A stretch of DNA of 7,263 nucleotides from Ignavibacteriota bacterium. Its GTDB lineage: Bacteria > Bacteroidota > Ignavibacteria > UBA10030 > SZUA-254. The stretch spans positions 1 through 7,263 of the forward strand of contig JACPVN010000247.1 of NCBI GenBank assembly GCA_016191715.1, read 5' to 3'. Both the position numbers and the translations under genes were made by a program. The notes under the pieces are model-generated. The model was not told the DNA's origin. It searched no databases and was given only the letters and a program-made list of their open reading frames with translations. Every line of letters starts with the position of its first letter. The first letter of the stretch is position 1. This document shows, piece after piece, positions 1-6,126 of the stretch.

Positions 1-817
1 AAACCCCGTTCATCAAAAAAACATTCAGCAGGAAGTACAAATACAATTGATTGAAAAACGAACAGACTGCTAACAATGTAAGTTCTGTTCCAAAACCCAA
101 AAGCCCGGAGAGCCGCAATGCGAATTTATCGGAGTACCATCGGTGAATCTCTTCTTCTGTTGAGACGGTTCCTCTGCACCATTCATCCAACTTATACATG
201 AGCAAGTCTTGCCAGCCGTAAATCAATACAAACAATTGTTGAAGCCGGTAAACAATCGGGTCTCCCCTTTTATCTTCTTCCGTTATTTTCTCTGTGATAC
301 GATTGAGTTTGTATCGTTCTTCGAGATGAAGAAATGAGACCTGATAAAAAACGTGATACGAAACTCTCAACGTAATTCCTGCAAGAGAAAGTAATCCCAA
401 CACGAGCGTGCTAAACGATGGATGACTTTGATACACAACAGACGTAATTGCTGAGAAGATTGCAACATCAACAACAAAGTCACCGATGGAATCGAGGAAC
501 CGACCGCGGCGGGAATACAGTTGTTTTGCACGTGCGAGCTGTCCGTCTGCATCATCAATAATATCTTTCGCCATCACGAGCAATCCCGCAATTGCAATTG
601 CTGTCGTGTTGTTAAATGTGTATGTAATTGCAGAGGCGAACCCAACAACTATTGCCAGTATCGTTACCTGATTGGGAGTGATCCGTGTCGGATAAATCAA
701 CCAAACAAACAACGCGGCAATCGGTCTCAACAAATAAATGTTAATGAACTCATCCGCATAGTATGAATCGGATTTGAGTGATTGTTTGAAGAAGACGATG
801 GGGCTGGGGCGAGACAC
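1..817 (-). CDS. CDP-alcohol phosphatidyltransferase family membrane protein (3' end beyond the left edge)
   Basis: Translating the minus strand from a GTG at 817 gives 272 residues with no stop down to base 1, so the C-terminus lies outside the window. The CDP-alcohol phosphotransferase signature D-x2-DG-x2-AR-x8-G-x3-D-x3-D is complete: D88, D91, G92, A95, R96, G105, D109, D113. These enzymes use Mg2+ and move a phosphoalcohol between a CDP-linked donor and an acceptor alcohol at the membrane. The preceding segment RITPNQVTIL (residues 45-54) is typical of the family, and hydrophobic stretches flank the motif (about 33-82 and 115-160). An in-frame TAA lies 36 bases upstream of the GTG and there is no ATG before the conserved region, so GTG is the best start; no Shine-Dalgarno is seen. 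The roughly 155 residues after the motif are long for the minimal fold. The substrate cannot be read from the sequence. The next gene upstream (1050-1874) is a paralogue. Confidence 0.85.
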   Translation of the reverse strand, partial: MSRPSPIVFFKQSLKSDSYYADEFINIYLLRPIAALFVWLIYPTRITPNQVTILAIVVGFASAITYTFNNTTAIAIAGLLVMAKDIIDDADGQLARAKQLYSRRGRFLDSIGDFVVDVAIFSAITSVVYQSHPSFSTLVLGLLSLAGITLRVSYHVFYQVSFLHLEERYKLNRITEKITEEDKRGDPIVYRLQQLFVLIYGWQDLLMYKLDEWCRGTVSTEEEIHRWYSDKFALRLSGLLGFGTELTLLAVCSFFNQLYLYFLLNVFLMNGV

Positions 818-820
818 GTT

Positions 821-855
821 AATTTCGAATTGCGAATTGTCAATTTCGAATTAGT
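821..855. repeat. Heptamer repeat array, unit AATTNNN, five units
   Basis: Five consecutive 7-base units starting at 821, 828, 835, 842 and 849 all begin AATT; two of them are AATTTCG. On the minus strand the array ends 3 bases before the GTG start at 817, so it occupies the ribosome-binding region of that gene. It has the same 7-base period as the arrays at 1224, 2643 and 4974, with a different unit sequence. Confidence 0.8.
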
Positions 856-920
856 TCACAGGTTAAAGATTTCATCTTTTTGCACTGTTTATGCATGAAT
901 CACCAAAGATTCCGCCGCTC

Positions 921-942
921 CACCAAGCGTCCACGCTTGGTG
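921..942. repeat. Perfect palindrome with AGCGTCCACGCT core
   Basis: The arms CACCAAGCG and CGCTTGGTG are perfectly complementary around TCCA, giving a 9-bp stem. The 12-base core at 926-937 matches, at 11 of 12 positions, the core of the palindrome at 965-986 read on the other strand, while the outer arms differ. It lies in the gap between two CDP-alcohol transferase genes. No T-run follows on either strand, so it is not a classic intrinsic terminator. Confidence 0.75.
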
Positions 943-964
943 ATGAATGCGATTAGTTTTCGAT

Positions 965-986
965 GGTTCAGCGAGGACGCTGAACC
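965..986. repeat. Perfect palindrome, inverted partner of the one at 921-942
   Basis: The arms GGTTCAGCG and CGCTGAACC are perfectly complementary around AGGA. Read on the minus strand the core is AGCGTCCTCGCT, nearly identical to the core at 926-937, so the two elements lie in opposite orientation 22 bases apart. This layout resembles a pair of REP elements (BIME). The resemblance is structural only; no known REP family is recognised. Confidence 0.75.
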
Positions 987-1049
987 GAGCGGTGAGGGTT
1001 CTCTGACAATTTCTTCGGCTCTTAGAAAGAGCATTGGAGAATTTCATCC

Positions 1050-1874
1050 TTACACTCTACTCCCTTGCTTTCGTATCATGAGATAAATCATATAACAATT
1101 TCCAGCAACTACGACTCCATAAGGAAATAATTCCAAGTTGCCAAGCAATACACTGACGATGAGTAGCGTACGGTTGGTAGTCGGTCCTAACCAACCCCAT
1201 AGTCGAACCATTCTTTTGGTTTGTTGGTTGACGATTCGTGGTTCCGGGTTTGTGGTTTGAGGTTTGCGGTTTGAGGTTTTTGATTGGAATTTGAGATACG
1301 AAATGTATAACCCAATAACCGAACGCTTCAGCCAGGATTGTTCTGCGACCATAAGTTGAAAATACTTTATCATTTCACTTTCAGGTATGTTGTGTACGCC
1401 TTTTGCATTGGCGATGTACGCGCACTGTACCTCATCAAACTTTATTGCATGTAGCGCACTGCTGATTCCTGCGGCGATGACAAACCACCATTGAGGATTT
1501 CCCACTGTTTCTAATCCGTAACCAATGCCGAGAAAGATAGCAACACTTGAAATGTAATCAGCGATTCCATCAACCAAACGACCGAGTGGAGTTCCATTCT
1601 TTTTGATGCGTGCAAGTTGTCCGTCTGCACAATCAAGGATGTTTGCAATCGTGTACCACAACGCTCCGAGCATCAACGCCGATGGTATCCCAATCGAAAA
1701 ATAATACGCGGCGACAAGTCCGGCAAGCAACGAGAGAATTGTTATCTGATTCGGGGTAATCGGAGTTTTGGAAAGCGGAACGACAAGAAGGTAAGCCAAC
1801 GGACGATAGAAAATCAAATCGAACGCTTCCTCCGCCTCCGGCATTTTCAAAGATTGACGGTATGTTTCTAACAT
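1050..1874 (-). CDS. CDP-alcohol phosphatidyltransferase family membrane protein
   Basis: This 274-residue protein carries the full CDP-alcohol phosphotransferase signature D81-x2-D84-G85-x2-A88-R89-x8-G98-x3-D102-x3-D106, whose Asp residues bind the divalent metals and the CDP group. TPITPNQITIL (37-47) precedes it, and several hydrophobic helices follow (about 48-80, 107-143, 184-195, 236-267). The start chosen is the ATG at 1874, 25 bases past the glycosylase stop. A longer frame from 2087 exists but would lie almost 190 bases inside the glycosylase gene, and its extra residues do not look like this family. Residues about 197-220 form a Q/N/T/P-rich insert encoded by a heptamer repeat array. 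It is the third gene of an apparent rho operon and a paralogue of the next gene downstream. The head-group substrate is unknown. Confidence 0.88.
   Translation of the reverse strand: MLETYRQSLKMPEAEEAFDLIFYRPLAYLLVVPLSKTPITPNQITILSLLAGLVAAYYFSIGIPSALMLGALWYTIANILDCADGQLARIKKNGTPLGRLVDGIADYISSVAIFLGIGYGLETVGNPQWWFVIAAGISSALHAIKFDEVQCAYIANAKGVHNIPESEMIKYFQLMVAEQSWLKRSVIGLYISYLKFQSKTSNRKPQTTNPEPRIVNQQTKRMVRLWGWLGPTTNRTLLIVSVLLGNLELFPYGVVVAGNCYMIYLMIRKQGSRV
1224..1279. repeat. Heptamer repeat array, unit about NNGGTTN, eight units
   Basis: Units start every 7 bases from 1224 to 1273. The last four, from 1252, are GTGGTTT, GAGGTTT and then GCGGTTT, GAGGTTT; the earlier four are more degenerate. 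The array lies wholly inside the CDP-alcohol transferase gene and is read in frame as a polar segment near residues 199-217, between two hydrophobic regions. Confidence 0.82.
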
Positions 1875-1899
1875 GCCTGGCAGAACGGACTTATCTGTA

Positions 1900-2844
1900 T
1901 TAGAAAATTCGTTCTGTTTTATACCAGCGTTCCGTAACATCCAACCAGAAAAATAAACCTCTCCACTTTCCAAATGGCTTATAGAATTTCTCAATCGTTT
2001 TATCAGTAACTCTCCGACCGTTTCGATGTTTCTCGAAGAATTGTTTGTTACACCAACTATCAATTGCGAGATAATCATAATGGCCAAGCAATTTCAGGAT
2101 ATTTCCCGCAGCGTACGGTCCGATCCCTTTTACCGAATGAACCTCATCGAATAATTCTTGTGTGCTCAGATGAGTTGACCGCCAACTTTCCAAATCAACC
2201 TCTTTCTTGATAACTCGCTGTGCTAATTCAAGCAAATACGGGGCGCGATAACCGACACGAATTTCTTTCCTTAAATATTTTTCAGAACAATCTGCAATCG
2301 CTTCAGGTTTTGGAAAGGAATAACAGGAAACTGTACGAGTCGTAGGCGGAAGACCGGAAACTTCCGTACCGAGTATCTCGCACAGATTCTTCACCATCAT
2401 TGTGGTCAACGTCCAACTGCAATTTGTTGTGCAGAGCATTTTCACGACGTCTTCCCATACAGTCGGTGCGCGCATTAACCTTCCCGCTCCGTACTTCAAC
2501 ACCCAATGAAATTCTTTATACTTCTTTACTTCTTTATAGAAATCGGAATAATCATCGTCGAGTCGCAGGCAAGATGTTATTTGATTCGTCAGTTCTTTCC
2601 GTTCACTGAGAATTATTTTTTGGTTAGTGTTGACAGTAATTTGTACTTGGTACTTAGTACTTTGTACTTTGTTGTTTTGATGTCCGATACTTGCATTTAA
2701 AATCTTTCCGGAAGTTAATTCGAAGTTTCGTTGCAGTTGATTGCCATCATCAAATACTTCAAACGGTAATAAATCGCTCCAGCCGTGACTGTGAACAGTG
2801 CTTTTAAGATTGAAATCAGACGGAACGGAAAACGAAAACTTCAT
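1900..2844 (-). CDS. HhH-GPD DNA glycosylase (OGG1/AlkA-like base excision repair enzyme)
   Basis: A 314-residue protein of the HhH-GPD superfamily, which flips out and excises damaged bases. The N-terminal part (about 1-95) resembles the beta domain of OGG1/AlkA proteins. The helical core follows, with GRLMRAPTVWEDVVKMLCTT (121-140) at the place of the AlkA/OGG1 substrate-contact region. The helix-hairpin-helix is at about 234-252 (VKGIGPYAAGNIL) and the catalytic Asp is most likely D262 in AIDSWCNK. The position that holds the catalytic Lys in OGG1 is Y244 here, which suggests a monofunctional AlkA-like glycosylase without beta-lyase activity; that is inference. Its ATG overlaps the rho stop as ATGA, implying translational coupling. 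Residues about 57-76 are a heptamer-encoded insert rich in Q, N, T and K between the N-terminal strands. The preferred damaged base cannot be decided. Confidence 0.85.
   Translation of the reverse strand: MKFSFSVPSDFNLKSTVHSHGWSDLLPFEVFDDGNQLQRNFELTSGKILNASIGHQNNKVQSTKYQVQITVNTNQKIILSERKELTNQITSCLRLDDDYSDFYKEVKKYKEFHWVLKYGAGRLMRAPTVWEDVVKMLCTTNCSWTLTTMMVKNLCEILGTEVSGLPPTTRTVSCYSFPKPEAIADCSEKYLRKEIRVGYRAPYLLELAQRVIKKEVDLESWRSTHLSTQELFDEVHSVKGIGPYAAGNILKLLGHYDYLAIDSWCNKQFFEKHRNGRRVTDKTIEKFYKPFGKWRGLFFWLDVTERWYKTERIF
2643..2670. repeat. Heptamer repeat array, unit GTACTTN, four units plus degenerate flanks
   Basis: GTACTTG, GTACTTA and two copies of GTACTTT start at 2643, 2650, 2657 and 2664. 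Degenerate units in the same register (GTTGACA at 2629, GTAATTT at 2636, GTTGTTT at 2671) extend it to about 2629-2677. It lies inside the DNA glycosylase gene and encodes a polar loop near residues 57-72. Confidence 0.85.
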
Positions 2845-4004
2845 TCGTCTTCGCGGGTGTTGGTAAGTTTTGCGAGTAATTTTCTGTTGGTCGGATATTG
2901 TTCCATCGCTTTGAGCATGTTGAGCATCGCTTCTTTCGGTTTCATCCGATGCAACGCGCGACGCAATGATTGATGTTTCCCGGTATCACGTCCGAAAAGA
3001 AGTTCTTCACGCCTCGTTCCCGATTCAGGAATGTTGATTGCAGGAAAGATTCGTTCGTTCGCCAAATCACGGTCAAGAACAACTTCCATGTTGCCGGTTC
3101 CTTTGAACTCCTGAAAAATCAATTCGTCCATTCTCGAATTTGTTTCGATGAGCGCAGTGGCAACGATGGTAAGTGAGCCGCCTCCTTCGAGCGCACGTGC
3201 CGCTCCGAAAATTCTTTTTGGAATTTCAAGCGCACGCGCATCTATTCCACCCGATAATGTTCTGCCGCTACTTTGCTGAACTAAATTAAAAGCTCTTCCT
3301 AACCGTGTCAATGAATCAAGCAAGATGACAACGTCTTTTCCGACTTCGACTTTTCGTTTTGCATATTCAAGTACAAACCGTGAGAGTCGTGCATGACTTT
3401 CGCGTTCGCTATCGTTGGAACTTGCAAATACTTCTCCCTTAATAGTGCGACGCATGTCCGTTACTTCTTCCGGTCGTTCATCAACAAGCAAGACAATCAA
3501 ATGCACCTCAGGATGATTAATGCTGATCGCGTTTGCCATTTGTTGCATCAGAATAGTTTTTCCTGTTTTGGGCGGAGCGACAATCAACGCGCGCTGCCCT
3601 TTTCCAACAGGACAAAATAAATCCATGACGCGCATTGATATTTCAGTTGGCGTAGTAGATAATGTTAAACGCTCGTTCGGGTCAATAGCGGTTCGTCGGG
3701 GCAATTCATCAACGTGCATCCACTCCATCGGATCTTTGCCGTTGATTTTCAAAACTCTTGCGACTTCCGGTCCTCCTCTTCCCTGACGTCGGACGAGACA
3801 TTCGATCATTGAGCCGGGGCGCAAATCCATCTGGTCAATCATTCGGAAATTGATGTGTGGGTCAGTTTCTTTCTGTTGCATCTCGATAGAAACCTGACGG
3901 AGAAAACCTCCGTATCGCTGGTCTATTTCAAGCACACCTGAGGCGGTTGCCTGTGCAAAAGAAAAGTTTGGTTTTTTATGTTGAGTAAATGTTTCTGTTC
4001 TCAT
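2841..4004 (-). CDS. rho: Transcription termination factor Rho, short and divergent in the RNA-binding domain
   Basis: A 387-residue hexameric RNA helicase/ATPase. The motor domain is clearly Rho: Walker A APPKTGKT (143-150), DERPEEVTDM (175-184), Walker B VVILLD (225-230), the Q-loop region SSGRTLSGGIDA (245-256), the R-loop FKGTGN (300-305), R318 in ERIFPAI and R331 in SGTR, the latter matching the E. coli R366 arginine finger. E. coli Rho has 419 residues. Here the N-terminal helical domain is missing and the OB-fold begins at about residue 22 (GVLEIDQRYGGFLR). That fold is divergent: the usual GFGFLR reads YGGFLR, and the stretch matching DDIYVSPSQIRRF is poorly conserved. The ATG at 4004 has no Shine-Dalgarno, and its leader is shared with the divergent DoxX gene. 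It heads the minus-strand operon. It could be the main Rho or a second Rho paralogue. Confidence 0.93.
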   Translation of the reverse strand: MRTETFTQHKKPNFSFAQATASGVLEIDQRYGGFLRQVSIEMQQKETDPHINFRMIDQMDLRPGSMIECLVRRQGRGGPEVARVLKINGKDPMEWMHVDELPRRTAIDPNERLTLSTTPTEISMRVMDLFCPVGKGQRALIVAPPKTGKTILMQQMANAISINHPEVHLIVLLVDERPEEVTDMRRTIKGEVFASSNDSERESHARLSRFVLEYAKRKVEVGKDVVILLDSLTRLGRAFNLVQQSSGRTLSGGIDARALEIPKRIFGAARALEGGGSLTIVATALIETNSRMDELIFQEFKGTGNMEVVLDRDLANERIFPAINIPESGTRREELLFGRDTGKHQSLRRALHRMKPKEAMLNMLKAMEQYPTNRKLLAKLTNTREDE

Positions 4005-4021
4005 TTTGTATTAAATTTTTG

Positions 4022-4029
4022 TATCTTTG
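4022..4029 (+). promoter_or_regulatory. Bacteroidota-type -7 element TATCTTTG for the DoxX gene
   Basis: TATCTTTG fits the TAnnTTTG -7 consensus of Bacteroidota primary sigma factors and lies 23 bases before the ATG at 4053. No TTG is found at the usual -33 spacing; the nearest, at 4006-4008, is too close. It sits in the 48-base gap between divergent genes, which must also serve rho unless the rho promoter lies within the DoxX gene. Confidence 0.45.
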
Positions 4030-4052
4030 CCTCACCACGTTCTGAAATTGTT

Positions 4053-4523
4053 ATGAAATCTTTTGATGTTCAAATTCTGTTACTCCGGCTAACTCTCGGC
4101 GCATTGTTCCTCAGCATCGGCATTGATAAAATCAATAGCGGCTGGCTAAGCAATTCCGAAGATTTAGTTTCCTCATTAACAAAGTACAAAGAAACCGCAA
4201 CGGGTTTTCAGTCATATTATCTTGATGTTGTTGCGTTGCCTTTTCCTGATGTCTGGTCAAAACTCATAGCACTCGGAGAAGCCGCAATCGGCGCGTCATT
4301 ATTGTTGGGATTACTTGCCCGCTTTTCTTCTCTTGTCGGAATATTCTTAGTGTTGAATCTTCACGCCGCGAATGGAAATTTATATTCGTTGAGTTTCTTC
4401 CAAAGCCCTTGGGCGGCGCTTGTAATTATTTGTTTCCTGATGTTGTTTCTTAGTCGTTCCGGTCGTATATTCGGTCTTGATTATTATCTTTCAAAATCAA
4501 GTTCAAAAAGTTTTTTCTGGTAA
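4053..4523 (+). CDS. DoxX family membrane protein
   Basis: A 156-residue protein with four predicted membrane helices (about 7-24, 69-87, 91-107 and 119-134). Features typical of DoxX proteins are the first helix ending in SIGIDKINSGW, the segment GEAAIGASLLLGLLAR (75-90), and a C-terminal SGRIFGLDYYL (136-146). DoxX-like proteins are small inner-membrane proteins of mostly undefined role; some act with thiol redox or thiosulfate-oxidising partners, but no such partner is present here. The ATG at 4053 is preferred because it starts directly at the first helix and lies after the -7 element. An in-frame ATG at 3978 would overlap the start of rho and add a 25-residue, Cys/Phe-rich extension that looks non-coding. 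It is the only plus-strand gene in the window and probably monocistronic. Confidence 0.85.
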   Translation: MKSFDVQILLLRLTLGALFLSIGIDKINSGWLSNSEDLVSSLTKYKETATGFQSYYLDVVALPFPDVWSKLIALGEAAIGASLLLGLLARFSSLVGIFLVLNLHAANGNLYSLSFFQSPWAALVIICFLMLFLSRSGRIFGLDYYLSKSSSKSFFW

Positions 4524-4529
4524 TTCATA

Positions 4530-4571
4530 AACCTTGCGAAGGTTATCAATTGTCAAAACCTTCGTAAGGTT
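4530..4571. repeat. Tandem palindromes AACCTT-NNN-AAGGTT between convergent genes, possible bidirectional terminator
   Basis: AACCTTGCGAAGGTT (4530-4544) and AACCTTCGTAAGGTT (4557-4571) are each self-complementary. They also pair with one another as a 15-bp stem with one G-T wobble around a 12-base loop. The element fills most of the 56-base gap between the stops of the DoxX gene and cysS. That placement suits a shared terminator, but neither strand has a T-run after the stem, so it may instead be a dispersed palindromic repeat. Confidence 0.6.
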
Positions 4572-4579
4572 ACAATGGA

Positions 4580-6052
4580 CTATTGTTGACGTTTCCACTT
4601 CGTTCCGTCTTTCTTATCTTCAAGAGTGATTCCGATTTTCTGCAGTCCATCACGAATCTTATCTGAAAGTGACCATAATTTTTGACTACGAACTTCTGCG
4701 CGAACGTCAACAATTATTTGCATCAAATCTGCGGTTTGATTCCCTTCGCCCGATTGCGTATCAACATTACTTGGGATGATTCCCAAAACCTGACCGCCAA
4801 GTTCACTGAATAAATTATCAACTGCATTTAATGTTTCTATTGATAACTCATTCTTCGATAAACCGACATTCACTTCACGGCCTAAATCAAATAACAGAGC
4901 GATTGCTTGGGCTGTATTGAAGTCGTCATTCATGGCATCGAGAAAATCAGACTTGAATTTGGTTAGGAGGATTGTTTCGGGGTTCGGGTTTTGGGTTTTG
5001 AATTGATTCAAATCCCGATATTCAAAACTCAAAACATCACGAATTTGCCGAACAGTATTGAGCAACTTCTCGTATCCGCTCTTTGCACCCTGCAATGCTT
5101 CTTCACTGAAATCGAGTGTGCTACGATAATGACTTTGCAAAATGAAGAATCGAATGACAAGCGGATTGTATTTCTTATACAAATCCTTCAGTAACGTAAA
5201 ATTGCCGAGCGACTTGCTCATCTTCTGCCCGTTCACAGTGATGAGATTGTTATGAATCCAATACTTCACGAACGGTTTTCCTGTCAGACATTCACTCTGT
5301 GCAATCTCGCACTCGTGATGTGGAAATTGGTTGTCCAATCCCCCGCCGTGAATATCGAACGTTTCACCCAAATATTTCATTGACATTGCAGAACATTCGA
5401 CATGCCATCCGGGAAAACCTAATCCCCACGGACTAGTCCACTGCATGATATGTTCCGGCTCGGCGCGTTTCCATAACGCAAAATCATTCGGGTGTCTTTT
5501 TTCCGATTTGACATCAACACGGGTTCCGCTTTCTGCTTCATCCGTGTTTCTGCCTGAAAGTATTCCGTACTCTTTATCTTTCGAGACAGCAAAATAGACA
5601 GAGCCATTCACCTCGTACGCGAACCCTTTTTCAATCAACTGTTTTACAATTTCGATTTGTTCAGTGATGTGTCCTGTCGCTCGTGGAGAAATATCCGGTC
5701 GCTGAACACCGAGTGCATCCATATCTTCGAAATAACTGCGGGTATATTCTTCCGCAATCTGCATCGGATGTTTCTGCTCAATTTTTCCCTGCTTGATGAG
5801 ACGGTCTTCACCTTCGTTCGTTTCGCCCAGTAAATGTCCGACATCAGTTATGTTTTGAACATACGTTACTTTATAACCAATGTAACGTAAATATCTGATG
5901 ATTGTATCGAACGAAACATAACTTTTTCCATGTCCAAGATGAGAATGACCGTACACAGTCGGTCCGCAAACATACATGCGAACAAAGCCTTCTGTGAGTT
6001 GTGTAAATTCTTCTTTGCGACGGGTGAGAGTGTTGTAGATTGTTAGGGACAT
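4580..6052 (-). CDS. cysS: Cysteinyl-tRNA synthetase
   Basis: A 490-residue class I aminoacyl-tRNA synthetase that charges tRNA-Cys in the cytoplasm. Residues seen: the HIGH box as HLGH (38-41), KMSKS (277-281), and the zinc ligands expected from the E. coli enzyme (C28, C209, H234, E238) at C29 (YVCGPTVYG), C220 (GWHVECSAM), H245 and E249 (FPHHECE). The catalytic Rossmann fold covers about 20-310 and a helical anticodon-binding region follows. E. coli CysS has 461 residues. Part of the difference is an insert near 349-361 (FKTQNPNPE) encoded by a heptamer repeat array, and part is a longer C-terminal region. There is no Shine-Dalgarno before the ATG at 6052. A possible promoter is at 6099-6126. 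It converges with the DoxX gene. Confidence 0.97.
   Translation of the reverse strand: MSLTIYNTLTRRKEEFTQLTEGFVRMYVCGPTVYGHSHLGHGKSYVSFDTIIRYLRYIGYKVTYVQNITDVGHLLGETNEGEDRLIKQGKIEQKHPMQIAEEYTRSYFEDMDALGVQRPDISPRATGHITEQIEIVKQLIEKGFAYEVNGSVYFAVSKDKEYGILSGRNTDEAESGTRVDVKSEKRHPNDFALWKRAEPEHIMQWTSPWGLGFPGWHVECSAMSMKYLGETFDIHGGGLDNQFPHHECEIAQSECLTGKPFVKYWIHNNLITVNGQKMSKSLGNFTLLKDLYKKYNPLVIRFFILQSHYRSTLDFSEEALQGAKSGYEKLLNTVRQIRDVLSFEYRDLNQFKTQNPNPETILLTKFKSDFLDAMNDDFNTAQAIALLFDLGREVNVGLSKNELSIETLNAVDNLFSELGGQVLGIIPSNVDTQSGEGNQTADLMQIIVDVRAEVRSQKLWSLSDKIRDGLQKIGITLEDKKDGTKWKRQQ
4974..5001. repeat. Heptamer repeat array, unit G[GT]TT[CT]G[GA], four units
   Basis: GTTTCGG, GGTTCGG and then GTTTTGG, GTTTTGA start at 4974, 4981, 4988 and 4995. 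The array lies inside cysS, is read in frame, and gives the Q/N/P-rich segment after residue 350, between the catalytic part and the C-terminal helices. Confidence 0.75.
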
Positions 6053-6098
6053 AAATTGTTTGATTTTAGAGTTTACACATACCGTACGAACAGTAGGG

Positions 6099-6126
6099 AT
6101 TATAACTTGATTTATCCCACAGTAAA
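6099..6126 (-). promoter_or_regulatory. Possible sigma-70-like promoter for cysS
   Basis: On the minus strand TATAAT (6104-6099) is preceded, with 16 bases between, by TTTACT (6126-6121), which matches four of six bases of TTGACA. It lies 46 bases before the cysS ATG, with its upstream box inside the 3' end of the 89-residue gene. A perfect TATAAT by chance is not rare in such AT-rich DNA, and Bacteroidota usually use a different consensus. Confidence 0.3.

Noticed and set aside
367..558. 63-codon minus-strand open frame and plus-strand frames over the same bases
   Set aside because: These are other frames of the left-edge CDP-alcohol transferase, whose own frame carries the complete catalytic motif.
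865..879. AAAGAT-TTC-ATCTTT hairpin followed by T residues on the plus strand, as an intrinsic terminator
   Set aside because: The stem is only 6 bp and AT-rich, and no plus-strand gene lies before it; on the minus strand there is no T-run after it.
900..910. TAnnTTTG-like element (AATCTTTG on the minus strand) before the left-edge gene
   Set aside because: The first base is wrong and no TTG lies at the right spacing.
880..1086. 68-codon plus-strand open frame
   Set aside because: It spans the two palindromes and the 3' end of a minus-strand gene, and has no family resemblance; it is most likely chance.
1875..2087. Longer start for the CDP-alcohol transferase at 2087, giving 345 residues
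   Set aside because: It would overlap the glycosylase gene by 188 bases, and the extra residues do not resemble the family; the ATG at 1874 begins right at the family-like part.
3978..4052. Upstream in-frame ATG for the DoxX gene
   Set aside because: It overlaps the rho start, precedes the likely -7 element, and adds a Cys/Phe-rich stretch unlike DoxX N-termini.
821..5001. CRISPR array made of the short repeats
   Set aside because: The units are 7 bases, contiguous, without spacers and mostly inside genes.
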